Origin: Zerene cesonia
Taxonomy: Eukaryota; Arthropoda; Insecta; Lepidoptera; Pieridae
Length of the DNA stretch: 64,000 nt
Direction: 5' to 3'
NCBI RefSeq assembly: GCF_012273895.1
Contig: NC_052112.1
Span: 3,162,001-3,226,000 of the forward strand
Below the pieces are notes generated by a model that made no database searches, was not told where the DNA came from, and worked only from the letters and a program-made list of their open reading frames with translations. Of the stretch, positions 57,747 to 64,000 are shown one piece after another. The first letter of the stretch is position 1. Each line of letters begins with the position of its first letter. Position numbers and translations under genes: made by a program.

Positions 57747-58608
57747 TGATATCTCTGATTGCAATTGTTGTCAGCTTACTAATAAATTAGAAAAAAGTTG
57801 AATACGAACTGTATAAATAAAAATACTAATATTTATAATAAAAAGTATTTAATTTTAAAATTAAATTTAAAAGCAAATATTTCACACGTAACAAAATGGC
57901 ACTGAATCGAATTTATTCTGCTTAGATCGCATTAAACGTAATTTACATATTTATTTTCCAGCCTGTGACATAAAAAATATGACAATCTTAGTACCTAAGT
58001 ATTATGTGAAACATATTTTATAATCCAAAGAGTTTTGTAAAAAGAAATGAAGTGTTTTAAAAATATAATAAACGTGCCGCAGTTTGGGGACAATGACATC
58101 CGTTTCGAGCCGCCGCCATTAAGATTACAGGATTTAGTAAATATTTCTATTTAGGAATTTTTCATTAATGCGAAGCTTTAAAAATACCTTTTACCTTTTT
58201 TTAATCGCTTAGTGCCTTAATTCAAAAAGTAACAAAATTTTCAAACTATTTTTCTCAAACAATGTGAGCCAAGAGCTGATTATAAAGAGACATTATTTTT
58301 TACATAATTAAATTGAAGTAAACGTTATATTACATTAAATTAAGAAGATACATTCATGTAAAGACGTACATGGACATATGTGCTTTATGTGCTTTGGGAG
58401 TTCTAAAACATGATGACATCAGCTTAAAAATGATAATTTGGGTCGGACCTGTCATAGTAAAGTGATAACTGAAATTTAATCTCTCATAGCAAAAGGAGTA
58501 CGTTGCTACATACTACTTGCGTAGTTTTAACAACGTCATAGAATGTCACTTTTAATCATATATGTACATACAAAATAAGCTATATATCGAAAGATGCGCG
58601 CAGCAGCC
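57747..58608. other. AT-rich intergenic DNA
   Basis: Nothing recognised. Confidence 0.4.
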
Positions 58609-58689
58609 CTATTTGAAAGCGTCCCGAATTGCCAATAACATGGCGAGTAGCTCGGGCTTGATCGTGGAACTCCTTGCCACCCGATCGAC
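58609..58689 (-). CDS. candidate terminal exon, 26 codons
   Basis: Minus strand: 'aacgttaatacag' acceptor above 58689, then VDRVARSSTIKPELLAMLLA continuing IRDAFK and TAG at 58609-58611, phase 0. The frame is GC-rich and forms a good amphipathic helix (KPELLAMLLAIRDAFK). The acceptor's pyrimidine tract is poor, and the plus strand is also open for about 35 codons here. It may be a coding fragment of a transposon. Confidence 0.28.
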   Translation of the reverse strand, partial: VDRVARSSTIKPELLAMLLAIRDAFK

Positions 58690-58726
58690 CTGTATTAACG
58701 TTTACGTTAAACGACTGTATTGACTA

Positions 58727-58836
58727 TTTATTAGACTGTGGTTGTTTAAAATGCAAGATGCGTTTTTTAAAATAGTATGAATTCTTTATTAGTCTGTGGT
58801 TGTGTACAACGCATGTTTAGCTTTTTAAAATAAATT
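58727..58836 (+). repeat. imperfect tandem duplication, period about 58
   Basis: 'tttattagactgtggttgt' and 'tttattagtctgtggttgt' begin the two units, which both end 'tttttaaaata'. Confidence 0.7.
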
Positions 58837-59871
58837 TCTACCAATGTTCTTTCATTTTCCTCTCACTGTGCTCTGATAAAGACCTGTCGCTGTTCGCTAT
58901 TCGCTGAACGATAACGCCACCCTCTGTACATATTAATTAAATTATGGTTTTATTAGTTATTTCGTATTACAATTTAAATTTATTGCAAATACCGCATTGC
59001 AGATATGTTTTAAAATATCGTAATAAAATTTCTCATAGACTCTTACCCAGAATAAAAAAAATGTTAAAGATCAATGAGAGTTCAACATTAAAATGAATGT
59101 ATATAGATAATAATAATAGGCAATTGTCTTTTCAATAGGTAATTCTATAAATAAGACCATCCGTCCAAAAAAAATGTGTCGAATATGGTATTAAGGAAAT
59201 CACTTTAACACTCAACATTTATTCTAGTTTTAAATAGATATACGCTTCTTTCAACAGATAAAATTAACAGAAAAGTCCACTCGCTAAGAGGCATTGAAAT
59301 AGCTGGAGTAAAACACGCTCAGCAAAACTCAAAGCGTTTTTTTCTAAACGTTCATTTTATAGGATGAAACTTGCTCTTTCCACTCACGAAAATTACGAGA
59401 CTGTAAAAAGTTTTTCAATTAAATCTTTGTTTTAAAGGAAATAACTTATACGTCGTAAAACTTTCAATAATTTTCTATATTATGTTATTCGTGTATATGT
59501 ACGTATAAAAATAAAAATATGAGCAATTAATGAACAAACAAAAATATGAGCAATTAAGATAATGTTTAAATCATAATAACATAAGCTTACAATTACATAT
59601 ACATAAAGACCATACTTTAGAAATGTTCAATGCACTGCATTATATACACTATCTAAATATGTTATAATCTAATTTATATATATACACCTATTCATTGTTA
59701 TATACCTATTTATATACTGCTACCTACATTTACTTAGCTATAAGGTGGGATCAAGTGCTTGATTTAATAAATTAATTACATTTTATTTAGAGTATGCCTT
59801 ACATATTAGGTATAATATTATTGTGACATAAATATTTAATTCATAGAGCTAAACAAAGACTAACGGTCTTA
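58837..59871. other. AT-rich intergenic DNA
   Basis: Nothing recognised. Confidence 0.4.
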
Positions 59872-59962
59872 TTCTTATTTTATCGAACGTCATATAAGCT
59901 TATAAGCATAACTTATGTATGTTTAAAACCTTCGATAAACTATTTATATGAATAAGACCGTA
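59872..59962. mobile_element. short foldback MITE
   Basis: acggtcttattc (left) and gaataagaccgt (right) are exact inverted ends. The stem continues with 'tttatcgaa' / 'ttcgataaa' after small insertions, and the middle 'atataagcttataagcataa' is also near-palindromic. About 90 bases, no ORF. I recall similar elements from other lepidopteran genomes. Confidence 0.65.
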
Positions 59963-60318
59963 ACTGTATACATAACAAGTACACAGACTAGGTAATGCCT
60001 CGAAGATTTACGCCAAACAAGCGGAAATGTAAGGTATAAAACTCTTAAATGTGATTCGGCATTGGTACAATGAATTATGTGAAGAGTCTATGTCTTTTAA
60101 TAGTCCGGAAGATACCTTCCCGGCACCCGAATAATTGCCTTGACTTCACTAAAAATACTAAGAAAAAATAAAAAAGGTGTGTGTGCGATTCACACACGAT
60201 AGAAGTAAAACTTCAGTAAATCGACAAAAGAATGAGATGAATATACTTAGTCGGGCCATAAATACTGTTACACTTAATTATAAAAAAATATTACATTTGA
60301 ATTTCGAATCTGTCATTT
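59963..60318. other. intergenic DNA before gap 3
   Basis: Small hairpin gtgtgtg-cgatt-cacacac at 60179-60197. Frames entering the gap on both strands are gap artefacts. Confidence 0.45.
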
Positions 60319-61318
60319 NNNNNNNNNNNNNNNNNNNNNNNNNNNNNNNNNNNNNNNNNNNNNNNNNNNNNNNNNNNNNNNNNNNNNNNNNNNNNNNNNN
60401 NNNNNNNNNNNNNNNNNNNNNNNNNNNNNNNNNNNNNNNNNNNNNNNNNNNNNNNNNNNNNNNNNNNNNNNNNNNNNNNNNNNNNNNNNNNNNNNNNNNN
60501 NNNNNNNNNNNNNNNNNNNNNNNNNNNNNNNNNNNNNNNNNNNNNNNNNNNNNNNNNNNNNNNNNNNNNNNNNNNNNNNNNNNNNNNNNNNNNNNNNNNN
60601 NNNNNNNNNNNNNNNNNNNNNNNNNNNNNNNNNNNNNNNNNNNNNNNNNNNNNNNNNNNNNNNNNNNNNNNNNNNNNNNNNNNNNNNNNNNNNNNNNNNN
60701 NNNNNNNNNNNNNNNNNNNNNNNNNNNNNNNNNNNNNNNNNNNNNNNNNNNNNNNNNNNNNNNNNNNNNNNNNNNNNNNNNNNNNNNNNNNNNNNNNNNN
60801 NNNNNNNNNNNNNNNNNNNNNNNNNNNNNNNNNNNNNNNNNNNNNNNNNNNNNNNNNNNNNNNNNNNNNNNNNNNNNNNNNNNNNNNNNNNNNNNNNNNN
60901 NNNNNNNNNNNNNNNNNNNNNNNNNNNNNNNNNNNNNNNNNNNNNNNNNNNNNNNNNNNNNNNNNNNNNNNNNNNNNNNNNNNNNNNNNNNNNNNNNNNN
61001 NNNNNNNNNNNNNNNNNNNNNNNNNNNNNNNNNNNNNNNNNNNNNNNNNNNNNNNNNNNNNNNNNNNNNNNNNNNNNNNNNNNNNNNNNNNNNNNNNNNN
61101 NNNNNNNNNNNNNNNNNNNNNNNNNNNNNNNNNNNNNNNNNNNNNNNNNNNNNNNNNNNNNNNNNNNNNNNNNNNNNNNNNNNNNNNNNNNNNNNNNNNN
61201 NNNNNNNNNNNNNNNNNNNNNNNNNNNNNNNNNNNNNNNNNNNNNNNNNNNNNNNNNNNNNNNNNNNNNNNNNNNNNNNNNNNNNNNNNNNNNNNNNNNN
61301 NNNNNNNNNNNNNNNNNN
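60319..61318. other. assembly gap of exactly 1000 N
   Basis: Placeholder gap. No recognisable repeat touches either edge. Confidence 0.97.
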
Positions 61319-62398
61319 CATAAAACGCTTGAACTGAAAAATTCTTTATCATATGACCAAAGTTAATAAAAGATAGAGAGGTGATATAAGGTTTAATAAA
61401 AAAAACCCCATTTAGGTTTAACTTCAGTCACCAATTTTTAAGAATATTAAGAAAAGCAATTTTTGGTTCTCAGCATTCCATAAAAACTCATTCAAAACTA
61501 TTTTTGACTTACGAACTACCAATACATTTTTTTCATCAAGCATTTGAAAAAATAAACTTAGAGCAATCTAAATAACAACGCTTTTACGACCTCGATTCAA
61601 GTCTGAAATTTAAACTTGTTCGAGAGCCAGTGATCAATAAGAAAGTGATTGAGCAAACGTTGACTAACATTTTGAAGCACAAGAGTCGCCCAAAACGGGC
61701 CATGAATTAAATGGCTCTGCTAATATTGACCGGTAGGTAACGTTAATTTGTATGTAAATCAGTTAAGCCACAGTAGAGGATGGCTAACATAGGATATAAC
61801 GGATTAGAACGCAGTGATTTATTATGGCCGAATAACGACCGATACCGATATTTTTAGGTCTCACCCGTTGGTATAGCTATAATCTTAATTTATCTGTGGA
61901 ATTGAGCGATTCATTAGAAATACTTAACCAACTTAACCAACTGGAAACCTAATTTGATTTTTTTTTGTTGCGGCATCCTTTAAAATTTATACTGTAAGTT
62001 TTCTTAGACCTTGAAATTTTAGAAGAAAATTCGTTTTTATTGTAAATACTTACTTTTTAAAAGTTAAAAAAAATCAAGTACAATCTAGGTTAGTTTAGTT
62101 CTTTAATATAAAGAGATCATATTTGAATTTTCAATCATTGAAGAACATTGAAACCTATCAAAAATCTTATTATACGGTTCTTTGAAATGTTTAACTTTTC
62201 AGCAACCATGTAGACTACAATTTTCAGCAAATCATCTTTCAGCTCAGCATTCTCTTTGTAATAAAAGCGGAATACTGATAAGAAACATGTATATACTCCA
62301 AACGGGGTCAGGCTTAGACAAATAGCGAAAGCAGCAAAAACAACTGACCGAACAAAAATAGCAGAATATTAAGATAAGGATAGCAATAACGCTTATAT
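61319..62398. other. AT-rich intergenic DNA
   Basis: Nothing recognised. Confidence 0.4.
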
Positions 62399-62791
62399 TC
62401 ACTGGCGCAAATTGCCCCACTTTAAATGCAAATTATCCACACAATGATCGCTTTCACACGTCGGCCGTTTAATTACGCGGTACATTGTGTTTTTCATTGG
62501 CTGACTGAGTCTGATCGTACGTGATTTTTCAGGGATCGTTTTAGCGTTATATACTTTATACGGTTGTTTTCTACAAACTCGTATGAAAGCGGAATAAGAT
62601 TTTTTTTCATGCGGAGTGCTGAGATGACGCTGAGATGGACGGACTCTTACCGCGTAAATAAGCGGATTAAATATGACATTATATGACATTGTTTCTCTAT
62701 TTCCAAGAATCGTCATACAAAATAACACTTGTACATTCTCTAATATGAGTTTAAATTCATCATTATTATTTTTCGGCCTACGTCTAGACAT
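62399..62791 (-). CDS. 130-codon ORF of unknown status
   Basis: ATG at 62791 to TGA at 62399, the longest unexplained intact frame apart from Atac1 and the retroelement. The product is basic (MSRRRPKNNNDEFKLILENV at the start, many Arg/Lys throughout) with no signal peptide, membrane segment or motif that I recognise. A TATA-like ctataaaag lies only about nine bases before the ATG, too close to serve it. The GC-richer leader on the minus strand ('aaaaggcgctgacgacccc') recalls transposon leaders, so a remnant of a mobile-element ORF is the main alternative. Confidence 0.3.
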   Translation of the reverse strand: MSRRRPKNNNDEFKLILENVQVLFCMTILGNRETMSYNVIFNPLIYAVRVRPSQRHLSTPHEKKSYSAFIRVCRKQPYKVYNAKTIPEKSRTIRLSQPMKNTMYRVIKRPTCESDHCVDNLHLKWGNLRQ

Positions 62792-64000
62792 AGGCTTCTC
62801 TTTTATAGCTAGTCGTTAATGGGGTCGTCAGCGCCTTTTAACTAGTAGCGGAGTCGTCATTCGATCGAGCCGCCAGACATCATAATAAAATAATATAACT
62901 AGATACAAACCAGATCTTTGACCTTTTTAATTGCTAATTTTAGCAATGCCGATGACTTTTTGCTTCAAAGTGTATTACTTCATTATACAATTAATGAGAT
63001 GAGCAAAGAAAGCCTTAGTAGATGATTCTTAAGGCATACATGTTGCAGGTTAAACGCCTTAAGTGAATAAAGGCTGAAAATCAAAACTGAACTCTTCCTT
63101 TTTTCGTTGTATCCAAAACATACAACGAATAAAGTAAAAGTCCTGTATTTGTACAAGGAAAGCTTATAAGTTTGACTCCAATATAGAGAACCCTATTCTT
63201 CGTTGCAATTCTAACATTGCCTCTTGTATTTTTAGGAACAGCTTATATATTATATACCTACGTATGTAACAATGCGTGAGTACGTCATAAATTACAATTT
63301 TAATGCACGATTTATAAAATAATATATTCATAATATTTGTTTATGATTTATGGAAATTAGTGTCAAATATCATCAAATGATTAATTATGTATGCCGAAAT
63401 ATGCAAACACAACGGTAGAGCTTAAAATTGTGCCAACGTTTCAAATTACAGACAAAATGAGCACTTTTTCAATAAATAACTAGAAAATAATGTTATTGAT
63501 GTATTTACCATTGATAAAAATAATAAAGGTACAACTGCTAACTATCCAATGTACAACATGTATTTTGTATCGATTTATTGCTATGCATTCTAACTTTGTA
63601 ACTAACGTGAACGACTTCAGTTACAATGAAAGTCACTTTATATCGGCTCTATAACGTATTTTCCGCTACATCCTTCATCCGCTGACTTTATCTCGATCAC
63701 GTCCCTCCTCACACCTCCGCTTTGTAACAATTTATGTCATTAATTTATACTCGCGTATAGTGAATTACTGTTAATAAACTGTGAATACAGAAAATATTGA
63801 ATATTTCTCATATGATCAGTAAGTAAATGTTATGTTTGTAGGTATGTGTTCTAACAGCTTTCTCGTCTGCTCACATGTTTAGCTTGCCATACACAGTACG
63901 TTTACTTTCATGGTGTGTGCAAATATTCCTATATTTTGATACAATATTTGGGAGAGCTGCAGGCCTATTTTCATTTTTTCGCCACCTTCTTTCCATTCCT
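62792..64000. other. AT-rich intergenic DNA to the window end
   Basis: Apart from the GC-richer leader at 62810-62880, nothing recognised. Confidence 0.4.

Noticed and set aside
60177..61352. Frames of 347-386 codons across gap 3
   Set aside because: Same gap artefact, with at most about 50 real codons and no similarity.

Overview
This is an AT-rich, repeat-dense eukaryotic window that I assign to a moth or butterfly (Lepidoptera). The evidence is several copies of a Lep1-type Helitron-like repeat (start near 'actaatattataaatgcg', finish 'cgcgggtgaaaccgcggg...gctagt'), a tRNA-derived SINE with perfect A and B boxes, other dispersed repeats I know from lepidopteran genomes, and a Dong/R4-type retrotransposon at a TAA repeat. 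Three runs of exactly 1000 N are assembly placeholders, not real lengths.

Only one cellular gene is certain: an Atac1/ZZZ3 homologue (13157-14119, +), the SANT/ZZ-finger subunit of the ATAC histone acetyltransferase complex. It has a single coding exon, a spliced 5' leader carrying a short upstream ORF that overlaps the start codon, and a polyadenylation signal that overlaps the stop codon.

Layout. 1-12.7 kb: repeats, a candidate last exon of a membrane protein (2401-2653, +), a candidate 51-base exon (7904-7954, -) and a MITE. 12.7-14.3 kb: Atac1. 14.3-43 kb: mostly non-coding, with Helitron-like copies, two tRNA-SINEs, a TIR element, nested repeats and candidate exons at 14751, 30968 (both +) and 36157 (-). 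In 20-33.5 kb, three short non-repeat sequence pairs occur twice in the same order and orientation (about 20.1/24.9/26.6 kb, then 29.5/33.0/33.5 kb), which looks like an old tandem duplication of regulatory DNA. 43-49 kb: a phase-compatible two-exon candidate (43482-43744, +) and a 35-codon candidate exon (48681-48785, -). 49.2-53 kb: the Dong/R4-like element, interrupted by gaps, and possibly the 5' end of a second element facing it. 53-64 kb: repeats, two GC-rich candidate last exons, a foldback MITE, a third gap and one 130-codon ORF of unknown status.

Candidate exons rest on splice-site form, open frame and base composition only. They lie on both strands and I could not chain most of them into one gene. 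If those at 7.9 kb and 36.2 kb (both -) belong to one transcript, Atac1 would sit inside a large intron on the opposite strand. I saw no tRNA, rRNA, CRISPR array or recognisable microRNA.
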